DNA of 64,000 nucleotides from Breviolum minutum Mf 1.05b.01 (GCA_000507305.1 DF239577.1:11170-75169); one strand, 5' to 3'. Counted from the stretch's first letter, positions 21,720-32,044 are shown. Program-made: numbers and translations. The notes: a model not told the origin generated them from the sequence alone.

Positions 21720-21897
21720 GATAGCAATATGAAGCAAATCATAAAGCATTATAGTAATAAAGCATCAACGACTCTTCGAAACATCTTGATAAATCCTGAT
21801 TTCCCGCAATAATAAAATGTAAGAAATCACAATAAATCACCATAAATCAGTACTTAGAATCATATAAAACTCTACTCTTTCCACATTTTCTCTACAG

Positions 21898-22041
21898 TTG
21901 CTGCCCCTTTGGTTGCACCCCCCACCTTGCGAGGTGGGCCGGCTGCCCGTAATCGGCATCCCCGGCGTGGCGGGCGGTAAGCGCTCCAGCCGTTCCTGTG
22001 AAGGGCGCCGGTGCTTCGGCTTGCCTGCCGGAAAGATTTGA
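21898..22041 (+). CDS. GC-rich exon candidate
   Basis: Acceptor TTTTCTCTACAG is strong and base composition jumps to GC-rich against AT-rich flanks. Frame reads LLPLWLHPPPCEVGRLPVIG then IPGVAGGKRSSRSCEGRR to a TGA at 22039. A GTAAGC donor at 21977 could end it earlier. The minus strand also has an open GC-rich frame, so strand is not secure. Confidence 0.4.
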   Translation: MLPLWLHPPPCEVGRLPVIGIPGVAGGKRSSRSCEGRRCFGLPAGKI

Positions 22042-23373
22042 ATCACTGGAAGCAAATGGGTCTGGGGCAATTTGTCCCAAAAAATCCTCAAGCTGAAATC
22101 AAGAAGGCCATTTTTTGGGGGGGCAGGATTCCCTTACTGTTTGTTCCACCATTTGGGGTTTCACCAAGTGGCGGGAAAAGTCGCTATAAATTACCTAGAT
22201 GGGTGCTTTAAAAAAAAATGAAGACTAGTGTTACGTTAGCAACGCAACGTCAACTATAAGAATCTAGAACTTATGAAATTGATCTTTATCTTTTCAAAGA
22301 GTTTTTCGCATGCAACGTTGTCAACTATGTGGTAGAACTTGTTATAGACATGTTCTCATGTTTTTTTCTTGAGAAGTGGTGGATGAACATGCTGGGAACA
22401 TATTTGTTTGAAAACCACCTAGTAAAATCCAACACTTTCCATCTAACTTCCCACTCGGGATTCCAGTCAACATCAGGATGTCTTGACATTTTGAGCTTCG
22501 GGGATCCCTAGACCTAAACCCTCATTTGCCACGAGCCAGCATCCTGCGTGGTAGGTAGATCCAAATTGCTTCCCAATAAACTAGCATGACAAGTGAAAAC
22601 ACCATAAAACAACCAATGAATTAACGATGCATCTCCTATAATAAATGGTGATTGTCACATTGCCATGCTATTTTTTTGGGGGTTACCCTTCTGGAAACTG
22701 ACACCATTTCAGCACTTTTAAGAAGGCAATATTTCAAACTTCCCGTTTGGTGGGATATATGACTCGTTCTCTGGTGGGTAAAGCCTCAATGACGTGTTTG
22801 TTGTTTCTTCCACTTGGGAAGAAATTTGCCAAAATACAAACTATACATGACTGCATATTTTCAGTTTCAATGGGTTTTGCGTGGTTCAACCTCACTCAGA
22901 AGTTTTTCTCAAAATCACCCGTGAGTTTCAGTTCAACTGCCTCTGATTCATTCCATGCCTTGTGAACTGCTTGAAGCTAAGGTTGGACTTGTGGTGATAT
23001 CCACTTCGGTCCTTGGAGCATGTATCATTCAATACTAGTTGGTGGCTGAATCATGTTCATAGCAATTTAAAACCAATTATACGACTGGTACCACACAAAT
23101 TCGTAAATGGAGGGTTGGCAACACATCTCCTACTCATTGTCTATTGGATGTCTGATCACCATGTCATAGTGGACCACTGCTGGCCCCAGCACCTGTCTAG
23201 TAACAAGCGAAGATCTGTAGAAGTTCATTGCTGATTGTGAGAGAACAAAAGCCAGGGTTTTTCTATAACACCTACAGAGAATCCAAAAAAATGCATCATT
23301 GAATACAACAACCCCCACCCCTCAAAACAAAAAGTCAAAGCCAACAGTTCGGTGTAGCCGCGTAGCCCTTTAC

Positions 23374-23479
23374 CTACTCCCTCCCGAACAACTCTGCAGC
23401 ATCACGGAGCAATGCAAATTGAATCCAACTTAACTCCCCCCTGAGATACCCAACAATTGCTCTAAATCTGGTCGTCGAC
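23374..23479 (-). CDS. Terminal exon candidate
   Basis: Acceptor ACTTTTCAG... on the minus strand (GAAGTTTTCAG|GTCG), then 35 codons to TAG. Reads TTRFRAIVGYLRGELSWIQF, ALLRDAAELFGRE. Helical, protein-like. May follow the exon at 23601-23791, though the phases seen do not join directly. Confidence 0.45.
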
Positions 23480-23600
23480 CTGAAAACTTCTATATAGCAA
23501 TTTTCTGTTCGCAGTGGTTTTTGAAGCAGGAAATCACCAAAGATTCGTAACCAACAAAAACATTTTTTCAATTATATAACATCTTCCAACAAATTTGAAA

Positions 23601-23791
23601 CTATATATTTCTGTCCAACTCTGGTAGTACTCTTATAGCGGCGTTGAAGGGATCTTTCTTAATCAGTTCCTGTGTCAGCAAGGATGGCAAGAAAGCTGAT
23701 CTCACATATGACATGTTTTCCTCAAATATGCAGCCCTCAAACATCTTAAACCCGCTTGGATGTGTCGATGGCTCGTAACAAAACGGCAAAC
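23601..23791 (-). CDS. Exon candidate
   Basis: Acceptor AGTCTGTAG. Reads FCYEPSTHPSGFKMFEGCIF, YVRSAFLPSLLTQELIKKD, AAIRVLPELDRNI with a TAG at 23601, or a GTACTA donor at 23630. Strongly protein-like with helical leucine spacing. Family not recognised. Confidence 0.5.
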
Positions 23792-24051
23792 CTACAGACT
23801 ATGGAGACTGCAGGAAAAGCAAAACCATATGCAACATTCACATATGCAAATGCGTATCAAGGATAAAACTGATCACTTCTTTTAAGTTGGAAAGCTTTTA
23901 CAATCAGATTGTGGTTTCAACGCAATTGAACAATCTGCTCGAAAGATTGGGAGTCATTTCCCACCAAAGGATAGAGGCATCAACAAATATTTAATCAAAT
24001 TCTTTGAAACAACCAACTAGAAAAAGGATCACTTGTTTGAAACAAGATTTT

Positions 24052-24219
24052 CTAGTATCCAGTATCCAGCTGTGTTTCTTGTCTGGAGGTGCTACCAACC
24101 CTGTTGGAAAAACTATCTTCCGATCCACCTCCATGTGGTGAAGGCAATTCTGTGACTGCCTGAGCCGCGGGAAGTGTTGCCCCGTGGGGAAGTGGGTTCT
24201 TTGGTGGTAGGGTTTTACC
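24052..24219 (-). CDS. Terminal exon, disordered C-terminus
   Basis: Acceptor TTTCTTTCCAAG, exactly 56 codons in phase 0 to a TAG at 24052. Reads GKTLPPKNPLPHGATLPAAQ, VTELPSPHGGGSEDSFSN, RVGSTSRQETQLDTGY. Pro/Ser/Gly-rich tail. Probably the 3' end of the gene containing 24651-24778. Confidence 0.5.
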   Translation of the reverse strand, partial: GKTLPPKNPLPHGATLPAAQAVTELPSPHGGGSEDSFSNRVGSTSRQETQLDTGY

Positions 24220-24461
24220 CTTGGAAAGAAAACAGGATGCCATAAATACAATGCCACAGGCATGGGGCGAAAGTGTGTGGATTGAATTGCCAAAACAAAT
24301 GTATTTTGTTTTTTGGTATTTTTATTTCCGGACATAGGGAACATCAAGCCCCGTCTGATCCAGTTTTGACCTATAAATCATATGTTTGCATGTCCTGTCT
24401 GGTAGCAAGGAAAGAATCTCAAGAAAGATCTTAATTACACAGGAGTTTCATTTAATTTTCA

Positions 24462-24557
24462 CTAGTTGGTGGTTTCAACCCATTTGAAAAATATTAGTCA
24501 AATTGGATCATTTCCCCAGGTAAGGGTCAAAATTAAAAAAAATGAAACCACCACCTA
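24462..24557 (-). mobile_element. Family A introner-like element
   Basis: Clean copy: CTAGTTGGTGGTTTCAACCC ... GAAACCACCACCTAG. On the minus strand it reads CTAG|GTGGTGG ... CCAACTAG|. The minus-strand sequence just before it (GTSGKLQEMENTQNYS in one frame) looks coding, so it may be an intron here too. Confidence 0.8.
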
Positions 24558-24650
24558 GAATAGTTTTGGGTGTTTTCCATCTCTTGCAGCTTCCCTGAGG
24601 TTCCCACATTCACATCGGGTCTGCTTCCTTGTTGTCCCATGTTGGGCTAC

Positions 24651-24778
24651 CTGCAGCCAGGAACTCGCGATGTTTCCATCGAAGAAGAAGCGCTTTTGCA
24701 ATCTCATTCAGGGACGTTTTGGTAGCTTCATCCAGGCAGAATGGTAAAACAACATGTAACAGGCAAACAAACACATTC
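24651..24778 (-). CDS. Internal exon, helical protein
   Basis: Acceptor GTTTTGGGTCAG and donor GCTGCAG|GTAGCC bound 1 nt + 42 codons + 1 nt. Hydrophobic start (VFVCLLHVVLPFCLDEA) followed by TSLNEIAKALLLRWKHREFL. Could be a membrane-proximal helix pair. The upstream minus-strand sequence is also open (MLPSDAMEQIGLLVF...) next to the large triplet repeat. Confidence 0.5.
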
Positions 24779-24978
24779 CTGACCCAAAAACAAGGGATGG
24801 TATGTGACAAACTAATGCCACAAATCAAACTTGGACATCCTGCAGCTGTTTTAAAGCTGTGTTTTTCAAGCCGTTGACTGGAATCTGGCAAGCAAGACTT
24901 GACCAAAGAAACACGAGTACGAAACACTAACAAACCTATTTGTTCCATTGCGTCGCTGGGGAGCATTTTGATGCTGGA

Positions 24979-25126
24979 GTTGTTGTTGTTGTTGCTGTTG
25001 TTGCTGTTGTTGTAGTTGTAGTCGTAGTCGTAGTCGTAGTCGTTGTTGTTGCTGTTGTTGCTGTTGTTGTACTCGTACTCGTACTCGTACTCGTAGTCGT
25101 AGTCGTAGTCGTAGTGGTTGTTGTTG

Positions 25127-25158
<32 letters not shown>

Positions 25159-25172
25159 GGTGGTGGTGGTGG
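24979..25172. repeat. Composite trinucleotide repeat (GTT/GCT/GTA/GTC/GGT)
   Basis: Almost 200 bp of three-base units in blocks: GTTGTTGTT with GCT, then GTAGTC alternations, GTACTC alternations, again GTAGTC, then GTT and finally GGT runs. All plus-strand frames are open. Minus-strand frames read poly-Gln plus RLRL/RVRV, or DYDY/EYEY plus poly-Asn. No splice sites tie it to an exon, so I treat it as non-coding by default. From 25190 to 26834 there is no supported gene; AT-rich tracts lie at 25370-25445 and a dispersed repeat at 25600-25720 resembles 63420-63510. Confidence 0.85.
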
Positions 25173-26834
25173 TCTTGGTCTTGGTCACATGATGCTCTTA
25201 TGATCAACTTCATTGTCATGTCAATGTGTCGAATCGGCGGCTGACGTCGCTGTCGACCGACCAGTCTCACTGGCAGTCCGCATGCACAAAGTCGAAAAGA
25301 CTATGATAAGTCGGTCAGGTAACATAGACATATGTATACCATGAATGTATCTACTCGATTAAAGAAAAATCAATATTATATAATTATAAAATATAATCAT
25401 TATACAAATGTAAATAATTGTAAATAATATAATATGTATATACATTTTGTGTCCATCATGTTCACCACCAACCTTCTCCCTCCCAGAATACAAAAGTCAC
25501 AAACAAAACCCCCCCACCTTTTCCTGGCATAAACTTCCTGTTCCGCAGGAACCGCGGAAGAAAGCAAGGCCTCGGAAACGGTGTAAAAAATGGGTGAAAG
25601 AACTCCTATAAATGGCCTTCTAATGGGGTAATTGGGATTATAACCTAAACTGGTAAGGGGACAAACTTGTTAGAAGTATAGTGCCCATAACTCCACTTAT
25701 AGAGAAAAAAAACTTCATTTATATACCGTTTTGTGTTTTTTCGGCCGTGCATAGGGGCTTGTAACATGTTATAGATCCATTTAATTACAACTAAAATAGT
25801 AGGAGCCCTTGTAAAATCCACAAGGGAATCCTCTCCACCACGTGGCCAAATATGATTTGCAATACTCGTTTTCTGATGTGGCGTAATACCCATGTGAAAA
25901 ATATGACGGTTCCCATACGGTTCCCCCAAACATATAAAGGGATGAACAAAACGAAACTTTTAAGAAACTAGCACCTATAGAAAAGGATCACATTGTTTGA
26001 ACCATTTTCAAGATCCTTTTCTTTAGCTGATGGTTTCAAAAAGGTTTTTTGTGTGATCCCTAAATTTGGGTACACAACTCTTTTTGTTTAGAGGTAAAAC
26101 CCATCAATCCGGAGCAAAAATTGGATCCACATGGCCATGCCAGGCTGCCAGGACAGGCCAGCTCACTGGTCACTCGACTCAAATCAATGAGAAAAAACCT
26201 CCCAAGATCTGATTAAACCTGAGGTCATTTGCCAAAAATTCCAACTTCTAGTGGATTACTATTAACAATGTGCATACATATATAAATATATAAATGCAAT
26301 ACCACTAAACTCAATCAAACTGCTTTGTTATTCTTTTTAGGTGTGACGCTTCCGAATTTCTTCAAAGTCCCCAACTCAACCACAACAATATCTCGGATCA
26401 TCCGAAAAATCCGTGAAAATCAATGACTGCTGGGCAGTCATTGCTCTACTTCCCCCCCAAAAAAAAACTGAATGATTTCGGGCATTTTTGAGAAGATTCC
26501 CTTACTTTTCAGCACCAAAATTGGGGGTCACCAACCCCCGGGTTGGTCGCGGGAAAAAAATTGTCCACCAAGATGCCAGGTACTGAACCCAACCACTCAG
26601 CTTTGCATGGGCATGGGGTCACTGTGGCAAATTCTGGGCCTTGCCCCCAGTTGTTCCGAAATCTGCAGATATTGTGTTTTTTTTCAATTCCACCTATTGA
26701 GATAAGTTGAAATTGTCAGTTGTAATGGTTTTCTTTGTGTTTTCTTGTTAGGTTGTTTGGGTTGTGTTTCTTTTTGCGTCCAAATGCCATGGATAACGTG
26801 AATATCATGGGCTTCATTATAATTTTCCTTGCAG

Positions 26835-26891
26835 CGGGGCCGGGTCGCGTTGCGCGCAACTGGTTCCACAATGCGGGCGGGCGGAGCCAAG
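26835..26891 (+). CDS. Short GC-rich exon candidate
   Basis: Acceptor TTTTCCTTGCAG and donor GCCAAG|GTTCCC bound 57 nt reading PGRVARNWFHNAGGRSQ. GC content is sharply higher than the AT-rich flanks, as expected for an exon. The minus strand is also open. Confidence 0.4.
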
Positions 26892-27587
26892 GTTCCCCAA
26901 ACATCGTCAAACCAAAACATACCGAAAACAACATCAACAACACACACATATCATATAGCTGGTACATGATACCTGTCATGTTGAATATGTAAATGTACAC
27001 ATGAATATACTGTAAATAAAGATATACGTGCAATAGATTATAAAGCCCCCACACACAGCATCACACAGCTGCAGCTGGTACATGTTGGCATCTACAATGA
27101 TCAGCAAATCAGCTACTCTCTAGGTCATTTCAATAACTATCATCAACAAGGCACTTCCTTTCCAGCAATTCTGAAGATTCTCCAAAAAAAACAGGCAGTT
27201 TCCTTGGCCAAAGTCTGGTGACTTAGATTTTTCATGATCTGGAAGTCTCCCTAAATAATTTTCAATGGGATTCCCGGAATGTGGGCATGGTGGGCATGGT
27301 GATTAAATTCCACTTCCACCGGGGGCTGGAAAACACCCTTAGGCCTTAGGCCTACAAAGCTACGTCTTTTTTGGGTTGGGTCCTGGGTGTTTACCCAATT
27401 TCGTGATGAATTTCATTATACCTTACAAAAACGAAATAATATCTCAAATGAATTCAATTGCTTTAAAAAAAACAGGGCTGAAATTGCATCTTTGGATCTG
27501 TTTTACAATTCAATTCATTGGAAATTGTGTCTCCAGAAATTAAGCAAGAAACTAACAAAAATCGACAATAAAAAATGCACCAAAAAA

Positions 27588-27689
27588 CTGGTTGGTGGTT
27601 TCAACCAACCCATTTATATGTGAATGTCAAATTGGATCATTTCCCCAGGTAGCAAAAATAATCCAACTATTTGAGTTGCCACCACCTAG
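27588..27689. mobile_element. Family A introner-like element
   Basis: CTGGTTGGTGGTTTCAACCAACCC start, GTCAAATTGGATCATTTCCCCAGG core, end GTTGCCACCACCTAG. Abuts protein-like sequence 27690-27799 on its right. Confidence 0.75.
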
Positions 27690-27799
27690 AAAACCCAATT
27701 TTTGTTGCCTATCCCTCTGCGATATCGGCCGTTTCGCCAGCAGCACCTGGGGTGAAGCCTTAATGCCCGAAGAGAGTGCCACCACCTGGTGCAGCAAAG
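27690..27799. CDS. Exon candidate beside a family A element, strand unresolved
   Basis: Bounded by the element's CTAG and a GCAAAG|GTGATG donor on plus. Plus frames read CDIGRFASSTWGEALMPEES or FVAYPSAISAVSPAAPGV. The minus frame reads QVVALSSGIKASPQVLLAKR and would use CTAG|GTGGTGG of the element as its donor. Composition is coding-like; the strand cannot be settled by eye. Confidence 0.35.
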
Positions 27800-28161
27800 G
27801 TGATGGGATGTTGGTGACCAACTTGAGCGGCAGTTTTTCTTTTTGAATATGGGTTTAATGTATTGGATACATACTGGTATCTGCTTGGGCTTCAACAAAT
27901 GTGTTTGTTTTTTTTTTGGGGGGGGGGATACCACTCCAAAACCAAATCGCGTGATTCAATATCTTAGAGCAGGCTAATTTCCATGCTGACCATTCACCCT
28001 TTCAAGCTACATTCGGGATGGATGATGGAGACACTTGAGACCTAGCTTCAAAGATCAAGTAGCTTTGCCATGTGATGCAGGGAGATGGCAATACATGCTT
28101 GTTCCAACTTAAGTGCCAGCCAGCCCGCCGCACTAGTCCGCAAATACCTACTGTTGACGGT

Positions 28162-28372
28162 TCAAAAAAACGCCGAACACCAGCGACATGGAGAATCCTC
28201 AATCTTTAGTTTGGTTTGTATTGCTGCTTCCTCTGTTTGACCCAATGGTTTATGCGAATCCATCGCTTGAGTGAAATTCTTCTTCTTTTGGCTTGCCTGG
28301 GCAACAATTGAAAAAAATGCTGAGCCAACGACCTTGGCATTTGACGTGTTACTCTTAAACGAGTGCATCCTT
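28162..28372 (-). CDS. Terminal exon
   Basis: Acceptor GCACCTTTCAG, then about 70 codons to TGA at 28162. Includes MHSFKSNTSNAKVVGSAFFS, QASQKKKNFTQAMDSHKPL, LKIEDSPCRWCSAFF. Clean protein-like composition over its full length. Function unknown. Probably preceded by the exon at 28471-28613. Confidence 0.55.
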
Positions 28373-28470
28373 CTGAAAGGTGCCATCCACAAGTCGGATG
28401 GTTTTCTCAAGATAACTTTCTACCACCCCCTGTGGGCTGATTTTGTGGGAAACAGAACATTCCAGGTGTG

Positions 28471-28613
28471 CTATGAGCCCAGAAAACCCCAACACAACAC
28501 TCCTCCCGCGCTGTCAGCGGCTGCATTCACTCTTTCCACTGCGAGTTTTTTTTGTTGAATTTCCGAGAGCTGCCATGAGAGTTCTCGTGGCATTTTTCTG
28601 GCTCTCCAGGTTC
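28471..28613 (-). CDS. Exon, coiled-coil-like
   Basis: After GATCCCAAG, the frame reads GTWRARKMPRELSWQLSEIQ, QKKLAVERVNAAADSAGG and reaches a TAG at 28471; a GT donor (GGAGGA|GTGTTG) lies inside. The heptad-like pattern suggests a coiled coil. A second minus frame is also open here (DPKEPGEPEKCHENSHG), so the frame choice is by composition. Confidence 0.45.
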
Positions 28614-28904
28614 CTTGGGATCGAAGAGTTGTGAAAAAGACCAACCCCTACGTCGTAGTGGAAAGAGGGCCAAAGCGGGAAGACCCCTCCCTACCATCAC
28701 GAAAATAAGAACAATACAGAAAGAACAATTTGATGCGTTCTGAACTGATTCTGAACCCATGTGTTTGGTAACAAGTACCTCTGAAACAAAGATGAAAGAA
28801 ATGGTCATAAAAGTCCTGGAGAAAAGGATCTGTCTGAGTAAAGCATGATTCAGTAAACCTATTTGAATATGTCATCAAACACCTAGGCTCTTCTGGAATA
28901 TCAA

Positions 28905-29130
28905 CTTGTATTGCCTCCTCTTACAAACACTCCCTGAGGTCGCTTCAAGACCTTGATTTCAGATTGAAACATTACCCTCCCAACATGGAACCTGAAAATA
29001 GCACCCTGGAATAGGAGATTCTTATCTTGGAAACCATCACTAAACCCGATCCCAGTAACAGTGGCTTCAATCACGGTTTTGGTGAACAATTCCCAAGCGT
29101 GAAACAGGTAATAATGCCCCAATATATTGG
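28905..29130 (-). CDS. Candidate exon with embedded element fragment
   Basis: Reads YYLFHAWELFTKTVIEATV, TGIGFSDG, then a stretch matching MITE sequence (CCTGAAAATAGC... in the plus orientation), then EIKVLKRPQGVFV. Either an exon that absorbed a partial family C/D element or two exons with the element in the intron (GATG|GTTTCC). Confidence 0.3.
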
Positions 29131-29286
29131 TAATGAGGGAGGATCCAAACAAAAAAACATCATCATATGGTGATTGCCATCTTTTTAAAAATGCTGGCCC
29201 AACCATCTTGTACAAGAGCCATCTTGTACAAGAACTTACTGTACAAAGTCACTCGGCCAATAAACTTTGCAGCAAAACAATATCAA

Positions 29287-29385
29287 TACCCTCCCTCGAA
29301 CTAAGATAACCCCTGAAAATAGGCCATCCCAAAAGGAAACTTCATTTTCCAACCATCCATTTTCAGTGGCTATGTTAGTTGCAGG
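29287..29385. mobile_element. Family C MITE
   Basis: TACCCTCCCTCGAACTAAG, CCTGAAAATAGGCCATCCC, AAGGAAACTTC, CCAACCATCCATTTTCAG, and GCTATGTTAGTTGCAGG. Close to the family consensus. Confidence 0.8.
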
Positions 29386-29653
29386 CAGCAACCAACACAA
29401 TTTTCCTCAACGTGCCATTTACCCATATTTGCCCCAGATGTACCTTGAAATTTGTCATTGGCTCAGTGAGATCATTGCAACCATGTCCAAGCATATTTCA
29501 CAAATCTGCAAACAAGTGTGACAAACATGTGCAAAATATGTGCTGCACATCTGTTTAACCAAAAATTCAAATTCGAGTTCAACAAAAAGTGAAGCTCGTT
29601 GAAGGTCGACCAAAAAAATTGCTCAACAATTTATTCAGTCCTCTCAGTGCCAC

Positions 29654-29769
29654 CTAGCATCATTCAAGAGCATCTGGCGTAAAACACGCAAGACACGAAT
29701 CAGCTGCGTCATTTTGGCAGGACGCAAATAGCGAAAAGGCACTTTGGTCCGATCGCTTCCTTTCACGTC
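29654..29769 (-). CDS. Exon with voltage-sensor-like (S4) arginine helix
   Basis: Acceptor AAATGCAAG and donor GATGCTAG|GTGGCA on the minus strand. Contains KVPFRYLRPAKMTQLIRVLR, then VLRQMLLNDAR. The R-x-x-R-x-x-R spacing in LIRVLRVLRQM is the hallmark of S4 segments of voltage-gated ion channels, a family abundant in dinoflagellates. Only this piece is visible; neighbouring transmembrane exons were not found, so the call rests on one motif. An amphipathic arginine helix of another protein is the alternative. Confidence 0.4.
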
Positions 29770-30031
29770 CTTGCATTTTTGTTGGTTTCATAACTTTCAT
29801 CAGTGATTTTCAGGGGGGTTGCAATATCACTATACCCTCCCGCCACGTTTTTGGCTTCGTGATGGACACCTGGGATTTCATGCACCTTAACTTGTTTTTT
29901 AATGACAACGTCAAGGGGACTTGGTTGACTGGTCATATTGGTCTTCTATGAAGGATCCCGCAGGGTTCCTGGATCTCAAAACAACTATACTATATATAGT
30001 TTGGAACTTTGAACCGGCACAATTCATTCAT

Positions 30032-30125
30032 ATACCCTCCCTAAAACTAACATACCGCTTGGACGATGAAATTTCCTTTTGCGATAGCCAATGTTCAAGG
30101 GCTTTGCTGGTTTCAGGAAGAGTAT
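30032..30125. mobile_element. Family C MITE
   Basis: TACCCTCCCTAAAACTAACATACC start and GCTGGTTTCAGGAAGAGTA end, with a TTTCCTTTTGCGATAGCC core. Confidence 0.7.
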
Positions 30126-30469
30126 AGGATTGGTGGTGACCTCACTTAACACTTCAGGTACCTAAAATGGAGGAAGCCTCACCTATAAAAGCTGTATGGA
30201 TACGGCTATGTAAGAGGAAACCCACCCGCAAAACAGCCTTCTAAGGTTCAGTACCTCCATTTTTGGGACTGAAATTCTTGGTGATGGTTGAACTTCTTCT
30301 GAAAATCATTCAATTATATATACTATCTTTGTATGTCAAGGTAGGTCAGCTGAGTCAGGTACCGCTCAGCTCATTCTCCACAAATCATAGCTTAAACACT
30401 AAGGATCTAAGGGCTCAATAACCTTACTTATAGGTGTCCTTTAAAAAAAACATCAAGCAGTATTGAAAA

Positions 30470-30583
30470 ATGAAGAAACTAAAGATTCACGGCGGGAAAA
30501 AGCCACCAGTTTTCAAGATCTCACCTCATGTCACCTCAACATCTGGAAGCCGAGGAAGTCGGCTTCCATTCCGGAGATTGAAG
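30470..30583 (+). CDS. Candidate first exon, basic
   Basis: ATG at 30470, 38 codons in phase 0 to donor TTGAAG|GTACTC. Reads MKKLKIHGGKKPPVFKISP then SGSRGSRLPFRRLK. Basic and short. An alternative frame (IWKPRKSASIPEIE) shares the donor. No downstream exon found. Confidence 0.35.
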
Positions 30584-30794
30584 GTACTCACCACCCCCAA
30601 ATCTTTGGTTGTAAACCAGCTGTTTTTTTTTGAATCCACCACCCAACCACCCATCCCCCCCCAAAAAAACAAACAAACAACATTTCCCCCTAACATCTGG
30701 GGAAATCAACATCTGCAACTGATGTTCTGGACGCCAAGTCGCTACCACTAAATAGTAAAACACATCCCAGTAGGTCACCGCTTCTGCTATAATA

Positions 30795-30890
30795 ATCTCC
30801 TCCAGGCAACGCAGGCAACGCCAACTATGAAAGGAATAGCCTATTGGTGAAGGTTGTGTTTTTGGAGGTGTGTTGTTTAACAACCTTAGA
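30795..30890. repeat. Dispersed repeat shared with 1815-1945
   Basis: CTATGAAAGGAATAGCC, TTGGTGAAGGTT, GGTGTGTTG, AACAACCTT in the same order as at 1.8 kb. Confidence 0.5.
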
Positions 30891-31288
30891 CAAATGCAAT
30901 GGATTTCAGTTCAACAGTTCAACATATTAAAGATGTACGTTTGCTATAACACCATCGCCCTTCATTGGCAATGTGCCCTTGGTCACGTTGTGATGTTATG
31001 CTCCAATCCCTTCTGCAAGTGATTTGGGAGTGGATTTTGGGTACCTAAAGTTTTAAAGCACCTTCTCACAGGGTATTTGGAGCACAAGGGTATATAAAAG
31101 TTCAAACAAGAATCGCCTGCGGTCCTGATTGAACATCACTTTGCTTTCAGGCTGATGATTGACAGATCTTTTTGGACTGCCCATAAAGGAAAAAGGATGT
31201 CCCTTCTATGACTACTATGCAGCTAAGAATGTCATCAAAAAGACGTGTTATGACAAAAAGCTGGTAGATATTGTTTTTGCAATGGCAC

Positions 31289-31393
31289 ATACCCTCCATT
31301 AAACGAAGACAGCACCTGAAAAAATGGGGCTGGAAGACTAGTTTCGTTTTGGAATGGCTTCCTGACAGGTGCTATGTTAGTATTTGGGAGGTA
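31289..31393. mobile_element. Family C MITE
   Basis: TACCCTCCATTAAACG start, GCTGGAAGACTAGTTTCGTTTTGGAATGGC core, and GCTATGTTAGTATTTGGGAGGTA end. Confidence 0.75.
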
Positions 31394-31660
31394 TGTCCAA
31401 CGGTCATTCCCTCTGCACCTACTACAGTTGATGTTTCAAATAATCCGGCCAACACTATATGATTATGACAAGTAGTTTATCGCAACAATTGTAAATGTTT
31501 CAATCATCCAAAAAAGGTAGTGATTCAGGCAGATTTGACAAACATCAACCGTATGAATCCTTTTAAAACAAAGGGGCATGAAAAAACCGACGAGACCAAG
31601 GGTTCTTTGTTGCCAACCCACTCAAGGACTCGATCTTCCTCCGCATGAACCATCTTAGTT

Positions 31661-31893
31661 ACACCCCTAAAGTTTAGCAGCGAGTTTGCCCCCCGAAACA
31701 TTGATGTTTGGAAGATGATTCACTAGTTGGTGGTTTCAGCCCAATTGAAAAATATCAGTCAAATGGAATCTTTTTTCCCAAATAGGGGCAAACATAAAAA
31801 CTATTTCAAACCACCACCTAGTTCCGTTCCTTGCTAGTGCCCTTTGTATCTTTTCAGGGGGGAGCTTTTGCTGTCAGTTTCTTTGGGGCGGAA
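31661..31893. mobile_element. Family C element interrupted by a family A element
   Basis: Left half TTACACCCCTAAAGTTTAGCAGCG...GGAAGATGATT (31661-31720). Then a full family A copy CTAGTTGGTGG...CCACCACCTAG (31723-31821). Then the right half TTTTCAGGGGGGAGCTTTTG and CAGTTTC. A nested insertion, so A inserted after C at this site. Confidence 0.7.
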
Positions 31894-32044
31894 ACTCGTC
31901 CCATGAGTTTGCCTCAATCTCTTCCAAGTCGATGAAGTTTCGCGACCATGAAATGCCACAAGTCATACCGCAAAGGTAAAATCCATGCTTTGAAGAAAGC
32001 TCAAGGCCCAAATTTCTGCTGCAAACTACCTTTTCCTCAAAGAC
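31874..32044 (-). CDS. Terminal exon
   Basis: Acceptor GTGCCCCTTTCAG on the minus strand, exactly 57 codons in phase 0 to TGA at 31874. Includes VFEEKVVCSRNLGLELSSK, GFYLCGMTCGISWSRNF, IDLEEIEANSWDEFPPQ. Protein-like with two Cys clusters. The last codons and stop overlap the right end of the family C element, so an insertion may have supplied the stop. Family unknown. Confidence 0.5.
   Translation of the reverse strand, partial: VFEEKVVCSRNLGLELSSKHGFYLCGMTCGISWSRNFIDLEEIEANSWDEFPPQRN

Noticed and set aside
24610..25188. 192-codon minus ORF with poly-Thr/Asn and DYDYDY/EYEY
   Set aside because: Created by the composite triplet repeat, which keeps all frames open. No splice or homology support for the repeat portion.
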